The notes beneath the pieces were generated by a model. It saw only the letters and a list, made by a program, of their open reading frames with translations. It was not told where the DNA came from and made no database searches. A DNA stretch of 64,000 nucleotides from Bin87 sp034428455. Lineage in GTDB: Bacteria; Chloroflexota; Dehalococcoidia; Lucifugimonadales; UBA3495. Shown piece after piece: positions 51,011-59,099 of this stretch. Position 1 is the first letter of the stretch, and each line of letters starts with the position of its first letter. The stretch lies in the NCBI GenBank assembly GCA_034428455.1, contig DAOUHZ010000088.1, positions 1 to 64,000 on the forward strand. The letters run 5' to 3'. The position numbers were made by a program, and so were the translations under genes.

Positions 51011-52132
51011 CTAATCGCTCAGCAGGAAGCACGACGACGCCTTGAAAATTGCCCACACGGGCAGCCCGCTGGCAATTCCCATCGCCTCCAGCGACGTCCC
51101 GGTGATGTGGCACCGCAATGGCACCCCGTCGCAGTCCAGCGTGACCTCGTAGCCTGGCGGCCGCAGCGTGACCTCCGATACCACGCCGGCCCAGGTGTTC
51201 CGCGCCGACGATTGGGGCAGCGGCCCCGCCGCCAGGATGATGTCGGACGCCCGGATCCCGACGGTCACCGGATCGCCCACCGCGCAGCCGTCGGCCAGCG
51301 GGGTCTCCAACAGGTGCTCTTCCGCCGCGCAGATCATGGTGCCGTCCTGGGGCAGCCGCGCCGTCACCCGCATCTTCAGCAGGTTCTCGACCCCCACCAG
51401 CCTCGCCACGCGGCCGCGCCCCGGCTGCTCCAGCGCCGTCAGGGGCGGACCCTGCGCCACGGTGACACCCGCGTCGATGATCTGCACCTCGTCGCCCAGC
51501 GCAAGGGCCTCTTCCCGGCTGTGGGTCACCAGGATCACCGGCACGCCGAACTGGCGCACCGTCGCCCGCAACTCCGAACCCAACTCCCGTCGCAGCTCCA
51601 TGTCCAGCGCGGCGAAGGGTTCGTCCAGCAGCAGCAGGTCGGGCCGGGGAGCCAGCGCCCGGGCCAGCGCCGCCCGCTGCTGCTGCCCGCCCGACAGTTG
51701 CCAGACCCGACGGTCCTCCAGCCCGTCTAGCCGCAGCCGTTCCACCAACTCAGCGACACGCTGCTGAGCCTGATCGCCGCTCCGGTCCCGCAGGCCGTAA
51801 GCGATGTTCTGGCGCACGGTCAGATGGGGAAACAGGTGGTTCTGCTGCGTCACGTATCCCACCCCCCGGCGGTGCGGCTGCACCCAGACCGGCCGCCCTC
51901 CCGCTCCGTTCCCGTCCTCGTACACCGTGCGGCCGGCGATGACGATGTGTCCGTAGTCAGGCCGTACCAGCCCCGCGATGGTTCGAAGCGCCGTGGTTTT
52001 GCCCGCGCCCGACGGCCCGAAGAGCACCAGGATGCGCCCGGCATCCACCTCGAAGGCAAGCTCCAAGCGGAAGTCGCCCAGACCAACCGTAAAGCGGCCC
52101 GACGCGCCGTTGCTCCCGTGTAGTTCGCTCAT
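51011..52132 (-). CDS. modC: Molybdate ABC transporter ATPase
   Basis: 373 residues. Walker A GPSGAGKTTALRT, Q-loop YVTQQNHLFPHLTV, signature LSGGQQQRAALARAL, Walker B LLLLDEPFAALD and the H-loop VTHSREEA are complete. After the nucleotide-binding domain (about 1-235) is a TOBE-like C-terminal part ending with SEVTLRPPGYEVTLDCDGV. It powers ModB; order modA-modB-modC with a four-base overlap identifies the substrate as molybdate or tungstate. Confidence 0.93.
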   Translation of the reverse strand: MSELHGSNGASGRFTVGLGDFRLELAFEVDAGRILVLFGPSGAGKTTALRTIAGLVRPDYGHIVIAGRTVYEDGNGAGGRPVWVQPHRRGVGYVTQQNHLFPHLTVRQNIAYGLRDRSGDQAQQRVAELVERLRLDGLEDRRVWQLSGGQQQRAALARALAPRPDLLLLDEPFAALDMELRRELGSELRATVRQFGVPVILVTHSREEALALGDEVQIIDAGVTVAQGPPLTALEQPGRGRVARLVGVENLLKMRVTARLPQDGTMICAAEEHLLETPLADGCAVGDPVTVGIRASDIILAAGPLPQSSARNTWAGVVSEVTLRPPGYEVTLDCDGVPLRCHITGTSLEAMGIASGLPVWAIFKASSCFLLSD

Positions 52133-52977
52133 GCCGTCGATCCGGTACGCCGCAACAGCACGCTCAACGCCGCGAGCGCCAGCGCGGACATCACCAGCAG
52201 CAGCACCGCCAACGCCAGCGCCGATCCCAGGCTAGACTCCATAGCCGTCATGATCGCCAGCGGCATGGTCTGCGTGCGCCCGGTCAGGTTTCCGGCGAAC
52301 ATGATCGTCGCCCCGAACTCCGATACCGCCCGGGCCCAGGCCAGCGTCAGCCCAGTCAGCAGCGATGGCCACGCCACGGGAATCGTCAGCCGCCAGAACG
52401 TCGCCCACGGCGAAACGCCCAGCGTCTGCGACACCTCCTCGTAGGTGGGGTCCACGCCGGCGAACCCGATGCGCGCGGCCCGGATGTAGAACGGCGCCGC
52501 GACGAACACCTGCGCGAAGATCACCGCCGCCGTGGTGAACGGCAGGGTCACCCCCACGGACCCCAACAACGGCCCCAGCAAACCGTTACGCCCGAAGGCC
52601 ATCAGCATCGCTACGCCGGCCACCACCGGCGGCAGCACGATGGGCAGTTCCACGAAGGTGTCGATCACTCGCAGCAGGGTTGATCGCCGGCGTGCCAGCA
52701 GCAGGGCGAAGGGCGTTCCCACCACCACGACGACGACCATGCTGACCACGCTGGTGATCACAGTCAGGCGCAATGCCTGGAGCACCAGCTCGCCGGTCAG
52801 TCCGGCCAGGAACCCTTCCTGCTGCCCCGCCCGCGCCAGCAGCGCCACGATGGGCAGGCCGATGAACAGCACGTAGACGACGGTGGCCGCCACCCCCGCG
52901 GGAGCCAGCGCCCCCAGGGACGCCTGGTGTCGTCCGCCGTCAGTCCGACCGTTGCCCAGCAGGAACTTCGGGAACAT
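52129..52977 (-). CDS. modB: Molybdate ABC transporter permease
   Basis: 282 residues, about six transmembrane helices. The cytoplasmic EAA loop that contacts ModC is FAGVDPTYEEVSQTLGVSPW with ARAVSEFGATIMFAGNLTGR after it. The start is three bases after the modA stop, and the end overlaps modC by four bases. Confidence 0.93.
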   Translation of the reverse strand: MFPKFLLGNGRTDGGRHQASLGALAPAGVAATVVYVLFIGLPIVALLARAGQQEGFLAGLTGELVLQALRLTVITSVVSMVVVVVVGTPFALLLARRRSTLLRVIDTFVELPIVLPPVVAGVAMLMAFGRNGLLGPLLGSVGVTLPFTTAAVIFAQVFVAAPFYIRAARIGFAGVDPTYEEVSQTLGVSPWATFWRLTIPVAWPSLLTGLTLAWARAVSEFGATIMFAGNLTGRTQTMPLAIMTAMESSLGSALALAVLLLVMSALALAALSVLLRRTGSTA

Positions 52978-52980
52978 CGA

Positions 52981-53853
52981 TCACTGCGGCGGCGAGGGGC
53001 CAGCGCTCCCGGAGGGCACCGCATCGTGGCAGGGGCAGGCCACGTTGGCCGGCGGCGCAAAGCCGTATTCCCGCAGGATGGCCTGCCCGTCGTCGCCCTG
53101 CACGAAGGCGATGAAGTCCAGGGCCACCTGCGGGTTGACGGCCTCCCCCAGTGACGCGATGGGATACTCCGCCGCCGGGTTGAATTGCAGCGGGATTTCG
53201 ATCACTCGCAACGAAGTGTCCCGTTGCGCGGTCTTGGCGTCCGTTTCGTACACTATGCCGGCGTCCACCTCTCCCAGGGCAACCTTCTGCGCCACGGCGC
53301 GCACGTTGGTCTCATGGGTCACCACGTTGGCCAGCACGCTGTCCGCGTAGGTATCGGGAAAATCCTTGGACTCGGCCATCAAGTCGAGCGTCGCGCGGGC
53401 GTAGGCGCCGGCCGGAACTTCCGCCGATGCGATGGCGATGCTCACGCCCGGGCGCGCCAGGTCGTCCAGGCTCTGCACGACGTCTGCGCCCACCGGCGCG
53501 ACCACGGCCAACCGGTTGGTGGCGAAGTATTCCGGCGTGTTCTCCAGCAGGTTGGCCTGCCTGACCGCCGCCATCTGCTCCCAGTCGGCCGATGCGAAAA
53601 CATCCGCGCGCGCCCCGTGTTCCAACTGAGTGCGCAACGCCTGGCTCCCCGCGAAGTTGAACGTCACCTCGATACCAGGGTTGTCGGCCTCAAAAGTGTC
53701 GGCAACGGCGTGGAACGGTTCCGCCAACGAAGCCGCAGCGAACACGGTCAGCGTGTCCGCCGGCGTTGCGTCCTGCGAAGCGGCGGCGCACCCGCCGGTC
53801 GTAATCGCCAGGGCCAACACCGCCGTTGCCAGAACCAGCTTGCGGAGATTCAT
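52981..53853 (-). CDS. modA: Molybdate-binding lipoprotein
   Basis: 290 residues. Lipobox in LALAITTGGCAAAS. Binding-site segments: LTVFAAASLAEPFHAVADTF, FNFAGSQALRTQLEHGARAD, VFASADWEQM and AGIVYETDAKTA, all ModA-like. The C-terminus after residue 270 adds ACPCHDAVPSG, a small two-Cys tail not seen in typical ModA. ATG at 53853 chosen; the upstream frame is a shadow. A TATAAT lies upstream on the minus strand. Confidence 0.93.
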   Translation of the reverse strand: MNLRKLVLATAVLALAITTGGCAAASQDATPADTLTVFAAASLAEPFHAVADTFEADNPGIEVTFNFAGSQALRTQLEHGARADVFASADWEQMAAVRQANLLENTPEYFATNRLAVVAPVGADVVQSLDDLARPGVSIAIASAEVPAGAYARATLDLMAESKDFPDTYADSVLANVVTHETNVRAVAQKVALGEVDAGIVYETDAKTAQRDTSLRVIEIPLQFNPAAEYPIASLGEAVNPQVALDFIAFVQGDDGQAILREYGFAPPANVACPCHDAVPSGSAGPSPPQ

Positions 53854-53890
53854 CGGACTGTAGATCCTTGTCGGCTGCTCATAGGCGTGA

Positions 53891-53896
53891 ATTATA
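53891..53896 (-). promoter_or_regulatory. -10 element of the mod operon promoter
   Basis: TATAAT on the minus strand, start near 53884, leader of about 30 bases. The -35 is weak, which would fit a regulated promoter. No ModE-type palindrome is obvious to me. Confidence 0.5.
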
Positions 53897-53910
53897 GCAA
53901 CGGCTCCGCC

Positions 53911-53939
53911 TTGACTTGCCACTTGCCCTGCCGTTAAAT
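53911..53939 (+). promoter_or_regulatory. Possible promoter of the Lin0512 gene
   Basis: TTGACT (53911-53916), 17 bases, TTAAAT (53934-53939). Divergent from the mod promoter with only about 15 bases between the hexamers, so regulators could affect both. Confidence 0.4.
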
Positions 53940-54016
53940 GGCCCCACGGCGGCATCCAAGCCTGCGGACTGCTGCCATCTCCTTGAAACAACAGTCGACC
54001 GTTAGGAGGTCACGAT

Positions 54017-54361
54017 ATGGCTCTCGTGCGTTGCGTTACCGAAATGGGTATGGGCGTGGATGTCCACGGCCTGGATTACACTCTCGCGGCCAAGCGGGCC
54101 GTGTTCGACGCCATCCACCATAGCAGCCTGGGATTTTCCCGCCTGGTGGGCGCAACCGCCGACGATATGACGGTCGATGTGACCATCGGCGCGCCCCACC
54201 CCGAGAAGGTCAACGCAGACGAGGTAGCCGACTCGCTGCCCCACGGCCGCGCCAACGTGAACGTAGTCGTAGGCGGCCTGGAACTGCTCAACGACGATGG
54301 CAGCGACGGTACGCTGATTGCCAACGCCATCATCACGGTCAGCATCGAAGACGGCAAGTAG
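54017..54361 (+). CDS. Lin0512 family protein
   Basis: 114 residues. The sequence (MALVRCVTEMGMGVDVHGLD, KRAVFDAIHHSSLGF and DDMTVDVTIGAPHPEKVNAD) is that of the Lin0512/YbhB-type ring-hydrolase-like small family, which forms oligomeric rings and is often linked with cyclohydrolase-like functions; the true role is unknown. AGGAGGT precedes the ATG. Confidence 0.88.
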   Translation: MALVRCVTEMGMGVDVHGLDYTLAAKRAVFDAIHHSSLGFSRLVGATADDMTVDVTIGAPHPEKVNADEVADSLPHGRANVNVVVGGLELLNDDGSDGTLIANAIITVSIEDGK

Positions 54362-54373
54362 TCCGCGCTCTCG

Positions 54374-54405
54374 CTGTCATTGCGAGCGCAGCGTGGCAAT
54401 CCCGT
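54374..54405. repeat. REP half, family 2
   Basis: CTGTCATTGCGAGCGCAGCG followed by TGGCAATCCCG is a solitary half of the family seen paired at 2266 and 57425. It starts 13 bases after the Lin0512 stop. Confidence 0.6.
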
Positions 54406-54452
54406 CCCTCCCGCCGCCGTCCCTCCCGCCGGAGGAAGCCAGCCGCATCTGC

Positions 54453-54770
54453 ATGAAGGAGTGCCGCGCCATGTGCTGCCGCGGCCCCATCATCCTGCGG
54501 CTGGATCCGGACGAGGTTGCGGATTTCTATCGCGCGGCGGCCGGCCTGGGCACAGAGGTCAGGGTCAGCCGCGCACCCGACGGTGGCGGCAACGTGCTTT
54601 TCCTGGATCAGCCGGGGGAGCATTGCCCCATGCTCGAGTCGGCGACCTCGGCCTGCCGCATCTACGACCGACGCCCGCGCGTCTGCCGGGAGTTCCCGCG
54701 CAAGCGCGAGCCGGGGTGCGCAATCTCCGAGTGGATCACGCCGGAACCGGAGCCCGGCCAAACACCGTAG
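54453..54770 (+). CDS. YkgJ-type cysteine-cluster protein
   Basis: 105 residues from ATG 54453 (start uncertain; no ribosome site at ideal distance). The Cys pattern MKECRAMCCRGP, then EHCPMLE, then ACRIYDRRPRVCREFP matches YkgJ-family proteins that probably bind zinc or an iron-sulfur centre. The final Cys (GCAISEW) is also typical. Role unknown. It follows a REP half and ends 23 bases before a convergent gene. Confidence 0.82.
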   Translation: MKECRAMCCRGPIILRLDPDEVADFYRAAAGLGTEVRVSRAPDGGGNVLFLDQPGEHCPMLESATSACRIYDRRPRVCREFPRKREPGCAISEWITPEPEPGQTP

Positions 54771-54793
54771 CCGCCCGGCGCTGACGATGGCCG

Positions 54794-54979
54794 TTAGTTC
54801 CGCTCTTCAGGCGCCGGCAGCCCATCCTCTTCAAGCACGGCTACGTATGCTTCCATCGCCTCTTTGATGTTGGCGATTGCGGCTTCCCTGGTTTCTCCTT
54901 GGCTGATGCAGCCGGGCAGGCTGGGGCATTCCACGACCCAGTAGCCGTCTTCGCCAGGGTACAGCAACACTTGGCGCAT
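54794..54979 (-). CDS. HicB-family antitoxin-like protein
   Basis: 61 residues from ATG 54979 with GGAGG eight bases upstream (a GTG at 54997 is an alternative). The HicB core is clear: VLLYPGEDGYWVVECPSLPG and CISQGETREAAIANIKEAME. No hicA partner is visible; the neighbour upstream is the PIN-domain gene, with a gap of only 14 bases. Confidence 0.88.
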   Translation of the reverse strand: MRQVLLYPGEDGYWVVECPSLPGCISQGETREAAIANIKEAMEAYVAVLEEDGLPAPEERN

Positions 54980-54993
54980 TGCTTTTCCTCCGT

Positions 54994-55434
54994 TCACGCG
55001 GTGCGGGTTTCCGCAAAAGGGTTCCTGATGGTCAATCCCTCTATGCGCTGTCCGTCCTGCATGTCCTCGCTGTAGAGGGTGGTGCAGCCGGCTTCCAGGG
55101 CCGCGGCCACCATGAGCGAATCGTAGAAGCCGAACCCGTAGCGCACTTGAATCCGCAGGCCGCGGCGGTAGAGATCAGGCGTTGGGTCTATTCGGTTGAT
55201 TTCCCAGAAGGGGAGCAAAATGTCTTCGAGAAATTGGCTCAAACGCTCGGAGTTCGCGCCAGACTTCCTGATGATCGCGTTCAGTGTTTCCTGGACCACT
55301 TGATAGCTGATGCAACCGGTTTGGTTGTCCAGGTTTTCTCGAACCAGATCATCGGCTCGCAAATACTTGTCCTGTTCCGAGCGCTCAAACAGGTACACAA
55401 AAATATTGGAGTCCAGAAAATTCTCAGCGGGCAT
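54994..55434 (-). CDS. PIN-domain toxin-like RNase (VapC-type)
   Basis: 146 residues. Acidic catalytic positions of PIN nucleases: Asp in NFLDSNIFVYLFE, Glu in VVQETLNAIIRK, Asp in GFGFYDSLMVAAALEAGC and YSEDMQDGQ. It likely cleaves RNA and is neutralised by the antitoxin encoded just upstream, with which it overlaps by 11 bases. Confidence 0.9.
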   Translation of the reverse strand: MPAENFLDSNIFVYLFERSEQDKYLRADDLVRENLDNQTGCISYQVVQETLNAIIRKSGANSERLSQFLEDILLPFWEINRIDPTPDLYRRGLRIQVRYGFGFYDSLMVAAALEAGCTTLYSEDMQDGQRIEGLTIRNPFAETRTA

Positions 55435-55693
55435 TCATCTCGTCTCGCGTTGGTTTGGGGCCGCTGGTGTCTATGTACTTGCGTAGCTCTTGAATTGTGG
55501 CCATCGCCCGCTCCACCTGTGCTTTGTGCAGCGCCGGGGTGTCCGCGATGGCCTGCTCTGCCGCTTCTTCGCCGCCCAGGTAGTCCACCATCCATTGGTG
55601 GAACAGCTCGTTCAACCCCGTCTTTTCTTCCAGCGCCCGGCACCGCACGGCGTCCACCAGGCGACGATCTGCGTACAGGTTTACCTTCTCCAT
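55424..55693 (-). CDS. VapB-type antitoxin-like protein
   Basis: 89 residues from ATG 55693. MEKVNLYADRRLVDAVRCRA suggests a ribbon-helix-helix DNA-binding N-terminus, followed by a helical segment (ALHKAQVERAMATIQELRKY) that would wrap the toxin. The frame continues open for another 2.6 kb upstream, antisense to two genes; that extension is a GC artefact. Confidence 0.8.
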   Translation of the reverse strand: MEKVNLYADRRLVDAVRCRALEEKTGLNELFHQWMVDYLGGEEAAEQAIADTPALHKAQVERAMATIQELRKYIDTSGPKPTRDEMNAR

Positions 55694-55867
55694 GCCATCC
55701 CCCGTAAGCCATGACTCCGATTGCTCCATTATACAGAGCGCGTCGCTCCCGGTTTGCGCCCGGCTGCAATCTGGAACTGCCCCGCCTTTTCCAGTATCAT
55801 TGCAAAAACGTGCCAAACTGCACCCGCATTCTCCTGAAACATGCCCCCTGACCCGCGGAGGATCGTT

Positions 55868-57415
55868 GTGAAGTACGACTACATCGTCATCGGCGCCGGC
55901 TCGGCCGGTTCCATCATGGCCACCCGATTGAGCGAGGACCCCAACACCTCGGTGCTGCTCCTCGAAGCCGGCCCCGACTATCCCAACTTCGAGCACCTGC
56001 CCGACGAGGTGAAGTTCGGCTACGCCACCGCCACCGACGTGATGACCAGCGACCACAACTGGCAGTTCACCGGATACGGTACCGCTGAAAACCCCGAAAT
56101 CATGGTGCCACGCGGCAAGGTCACCGGCGGTTCCAGCGCCATCAACGGCCAGATGTTCCTGCGCGGCGTCCCCGAGGACTACGACGGCTGGGCCGCCATG
56201 GGCAACGACCAGTGGAGCTTCCAGAACCTGCTGGGGTGCTTCCGGCGTCTGGAAACCGACACCGACTTCTCGGACGACTTCCACGGCAACGACGGCCCCA
56301 TCGTGGCCCGTCGCTTCAAGCGCGAGGAATGGCTCCCGGCGCAAAACGCCTTCTACAACGCCGCCCGCGCCTACGGTTTCCCGCATACCGACGACCACAA
56401 CAGCCCGGACTCCACGGGCATCGGACCCACGCCGTTCAACAACCCCAACGGCATCCGCTGGAGCACCGCCCTGGGCTACCTCGAACTGGCGCGCCACCGG
56501 TTGAACTTCACCCTTCGTCCCAACTGTACCGTGCACCGCGTCCTGTTTGACGGCAACAAGGCCACCGGCGTGGTGGTGGAGAGTGGCGGCGAGGTGTTCA
56601 CCGTTGAAGCTGACCAGATCATCCTCAGCGGCGGCGCCATCGCCTCTCCACAGTTGCTCATGCTCTCTGGCGTCGGCCCCGCCGAGCACCTGCGCAGCCT
56701 GGGCATCCCTGTGGTGCACGACAGCCCCGGCGTCGGCCAGAACCTGCGCGACCATCCCATCGTGCCCGTGACCTGGCGCACCAGGCAGGAATTCGATCTG
56801 GACGGTTTCGCGCCCCGGATGCAAACGTGCCTGAAGTACACTGCGGATGGGTCCGATCTGCGCAACGACATGATCATGATCTTCTCGTCCTTCGCCACCG
56901 AGCAGGTGATCCGGGGCGGGAGCCGCATGGAGCCGCTGGGCATCCGCGCCTCCGTGTCCATCTACCTGGCCGTCGGCGCCGGCGAGCTGAAACTGAACTC
57001 CACCAATCCTCATGACCAGCCCTATTTGGACTACAACTACTTGCAGGAGGAGTTCGACCGCCAGCGTCTGCGGGACGGCGTGCGCATCGCCGTGGAACTT
57101 GGCAACCACAGCGACTTCGCCAACATCATCCAGGAGCGCACCGAACCCCTGGACTCCGACCTGGAATCCGATGAGGCGCTGGACCACTGGCTGCGCAGCA
57201 ACGTCTCCACGGCCCAGCACATCTCCTGCACTTGCAAGATGGGTCCGGCCTCCGATCCCATGGCGGTGGTTGACCAGTACGGCAAGGTCCACGGGCTGGA
57301 GAACATACGCGTGGTCGACGCTTCGATCATGCCTGATTGCATCCGCGCCAACACCAACGTAACCACCATGATGATCGGCGAGCGCGTGTCCGAACTCATG
57401 CGGCAAGGGAACTAA
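55868..57415 (+). CDS. GMC-family FAD-dependent alcohol/choline-type oxidoreductase
   Basis: 515 residues starting GTG (GGAGGATC upstream). FAD motif YIVIGAGSAGSIMATRLSED; GMC signature 1 in PRGKVTGGSSAINGQMFLRG; signature 2 in ILSGGAIASPQLLMLSGVGP; catalytic region AQHISCTCKMGPASDPM and the C-terminal NVTTMMIGERVSELM. Oxidises alcohols (choline, polyethylene glycol, sugars). It leads the plus-strand island with DUF1800 and DUF1501 genes; the substrate cannot be told. Confidence 0.94.
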   Translation: MKYDYIVIGAGSAGSIMATRLSEDPNTSVLLLEAGPDYPNFEHLPDEVKFGYATATDVMTSDHNWQFTGYGTAENPEIMVPRGKVTGGSSAINGQMFLRGVPEDYDGWAAMGNDQWSFQNLLGCFRRLETDTDFSDDFHGNDGPIVARRFKREEWLPAQNAFYNAARAYGFPHTDDHNSPDSTGIGPTPFNNPNGIRWSTALGYLELARHRLNFTLRPNCTVHRVLFDGNKATGVVVESGGEVFTVEADQIILSGGAIASPQLLMLSGVGPAEHLRSLGIPVVHDSPGVGQNLRDHPIVPVTWRTRQEFDLDGFAPRMQTCLKYTADGSDLRNDMIMIFSSFATEQVIRGGSRMEPLGIRASVSIYLAVGAGELKLNSTNPHDQPYLDYNYLQEEFDRQRLRDGVRIAVELGNHSDFANIIQERTEPLDSDLESDEALDHWLRSNVSTAQHISCTCKMGPASDPMAVVDQYGKVHGLENIRVVDASIMPDCIRANTNVTTMMIGERVSELMRQGN

Positions 57416-57424
57416 CACGAGCGA

Positions 57425-57536
57425 TGTCATTGCGAGGAGCGTAGCGACGAGGCAATCCGGTTCCGATACGTATCGGCCGTCCCCGGCAGACAATGCCGTT
57501 CCAACGAGATTGCCGCGCTCCGCTCGCAATGACGGG
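57425..57536. repeat. REP-like inverted repeat, family 2
   Basis: The left half (57425-57460, TGTCATTGCGAGGAGCGTAG onward) and inverted right half (about 57505-57536, TTGCCGCGCTCCGCTCGCAA onward) bracket a short variable centre with GATACGTATC. It lies between the GMC oxidoreductase and the DUF1800 gene. Confidence 0.75.
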
Positions 57537-57547
57537 AGGTAAGAGTT

Positions 57548-58963
57548 ATGGCAAACCGCGATGTAGAACTCATTGGCCACCTGATGCGTCGGGCCGGCTT
57601 CGGCGCAACCCGCGAGCAGTTGGCGGCCTACGCCGCCCAAGGCTACGAAGCCACGGTGGACCGGCTCCTTGACCACAGCGACGAGCGCCGCATGGGCGAC
57701 GACCTGATCCGCCGGTTCCATCCGGAGCTGTCCGGCATGATGGGCACCCTGGGCTCCGGCGAGAACTGGCTGTACCGCATGGCCAGCACGTCCACGCCCC
57801 TGCGGGAAAAGGTTGCCCTGTTCTGGCACGGCATCTTCGCCACCGGCTACCCGAAAGTCATCCACGGCAAGGCCCTGTCCGACCAGGTCCGCATGTTCCG
57901 GTACCGGGGAATGGGCAGTTTCCGCGACCTGCTGGTGGAGCTCTCCCGGGATCCGGCCATGATCATCTGGCTGGACAACCAGGACAACCACAAGGACGCC
58001 ATCAACGAGAACTACGGCCGGGAGTTGCTGGAACTCTTTTCCATGGGCGTCGGCAACTACTCCGAGCAGGACGTCCAGGAGTGCGCCCGCGCCTTCACCG
58101 GCTGGACGCTCGGCAACCGCGAATACATGGAACTGCGCTCCATGCGCGACTCCGACTGGCCCTACGGCCGCATCTCCTGGCACTTCGAGTTCCAGGAGGA
58201 GGACCATGACTTCGGTGAGAAGGAGTTCCTGGGCCAGCGCGGCCAGTTCAACGGTGAGGACATCGTCGACATCATCTGCCAGCAGGAAGCCACCGCCCGG
58301 TTCATCTCCCGGCACATGTACAGCTTCTTCGTGGCGGACGAGCCGCCGGTGCCCGAGTGGCCCTACACCGAGCCCCAGGACCCGGCGGCAATTGACCTGC
58401 TGGTCCAGGCTTACTTCGACAGCGGCTACAACATCGCCGCCATGCTCCGTGCCCTGTTCAACGCCGACTTCTTCCAGGACGAAGCCGTCTGGTACCGCAA
58501 GGTGAAGAGCCCCGTCGAGCTGGTGGCCGGCGTCCTACGCCTGACCGGCGAGTTCGACCGCCCCCGAAAGGAAATCCTCGAGCGCTATCAGCAATCGGTG
58601 TTTATGGGACAGTTCCTCAACAACCCGCCCAGCGTCGAGGGCTGGCACCAGGGCATCGACTGGATCGACACCGGCTCGCTGGTGGAGCGCATCAACTTCG
58701 CCTCCCAGCAACTGGGCGACACCGGCAAGCCCGGCGTCAGCGCCATGGTTGAGCGCATCGCCGATACACCCTCGGCGGTCTCGCCGGAACTGCTCGTCGA
58801 CGCCTGCCTCGATCAGGTGGGCGCGATCCAGGTGTCCGAGGATACCCGCCGGGAGTTGGTCGACTTCGCCTCCGTGGTGGGTGCGCCCGACGACGCTGAC
58901 CGCGGCCGCATCGCCGAAGTGCTCCAGATGGTGGCGTCAACCCACGAGTTCCAGCGCGCGTAA
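57548..58963 (+). CDS. DUF1800 family protein
   Basis: 471 residues. HLMRRAGFGATREQLAAYAA, LREKVALFWHGIFATGYPKV, AINENYGRELLELFSMGVGN and SRHMYSFFVADEPPVPEWPY are the usual DUF1800 landmarks. Members occur next to DUF1501 and are often exported; no signal peptide is visible here. GGGAGG lies before the ATG. Function unknown; a partnership with the DUF1501 protein is the common inference. Confidence 0.93.
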   Translation: MANRDVELIGHLMRRAGFGATREQLAAYAAQGYEATVDRLLDHSDERRMGDDLIRRFHPELSGMMGTLGSGENWLYRMASTSTPLREKVALFWHGIFATGYPKVIHGKALSDQVRMFRYRGMGSFRDLLVELSRDPAMIIWLDNQDNHKDAINENYGRELLELFSMGVGNYSEQDVQECARAFTGWTLGNREYMELRSMRDSDWPYGRISWHFEFQEEDHDFGEKEFLGQRGQFNGEDIVDIICQQEATARFISRHMYSFFVADEPPVPEWPYTEPQDPAAIDLLVQAYFDSGYNIAAMLRALFNADFFQDEAVWYRKVKSPVELVAGVLRLTGEFDRPRKEILERYQQSVFMGQFLNNPPSVEGWHQGIDWIDTGSLVERINFASQQLGDTGKPGVSAMVERIADTPSAVSPELLVDACLDQVGAIQVSEDTRRELVDFASVVGAPDDADRGRIAEVLQMVASTHEFQRA

Positions 58964-58965
58964 GG

Positions 58966-59083
58966 ATTGTCAGAAGCAGGATTTTCAGGATTATGGGATT
59001 TACAGGATTGGAGCCATCCTTTGGTGAAGAGCTCCCAATCGTGATAATCCTCCAATCCTGCAAATCCTGATTCAGACGATTTC
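58966..59083. repeat. AT-richer imperfect inverted repeat
   Basis: The left arm (about 58977-59010: CAGGATTTTCAGGATTATGG, then GATTTACAGGATTGG) and right arm (about 59045-59073: ATCCTCCAATCCTGCAAATC, then CTGATT) are inverted relatives built from repeated AATCCTG units. It is distinct from the other two REP types. It occupies the gap between the DUF1800 and NHL genes. Confidence 0.6.
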
Positions 59084-59099
59084 CAAGGATGTGCAAACC

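Noticed and set aside
55424..58315. A 963-codon open frame on the minus strand that contains the VapB-like antitoxin at its end.
   Set aside because: Above 55693 it is antisense to the GMC oxidoreductase and DUF1800 genes, and its translation is low-complexity (Val/Gly/Ala/His-rich). This is a known side effect of GC-biased third codon positions.
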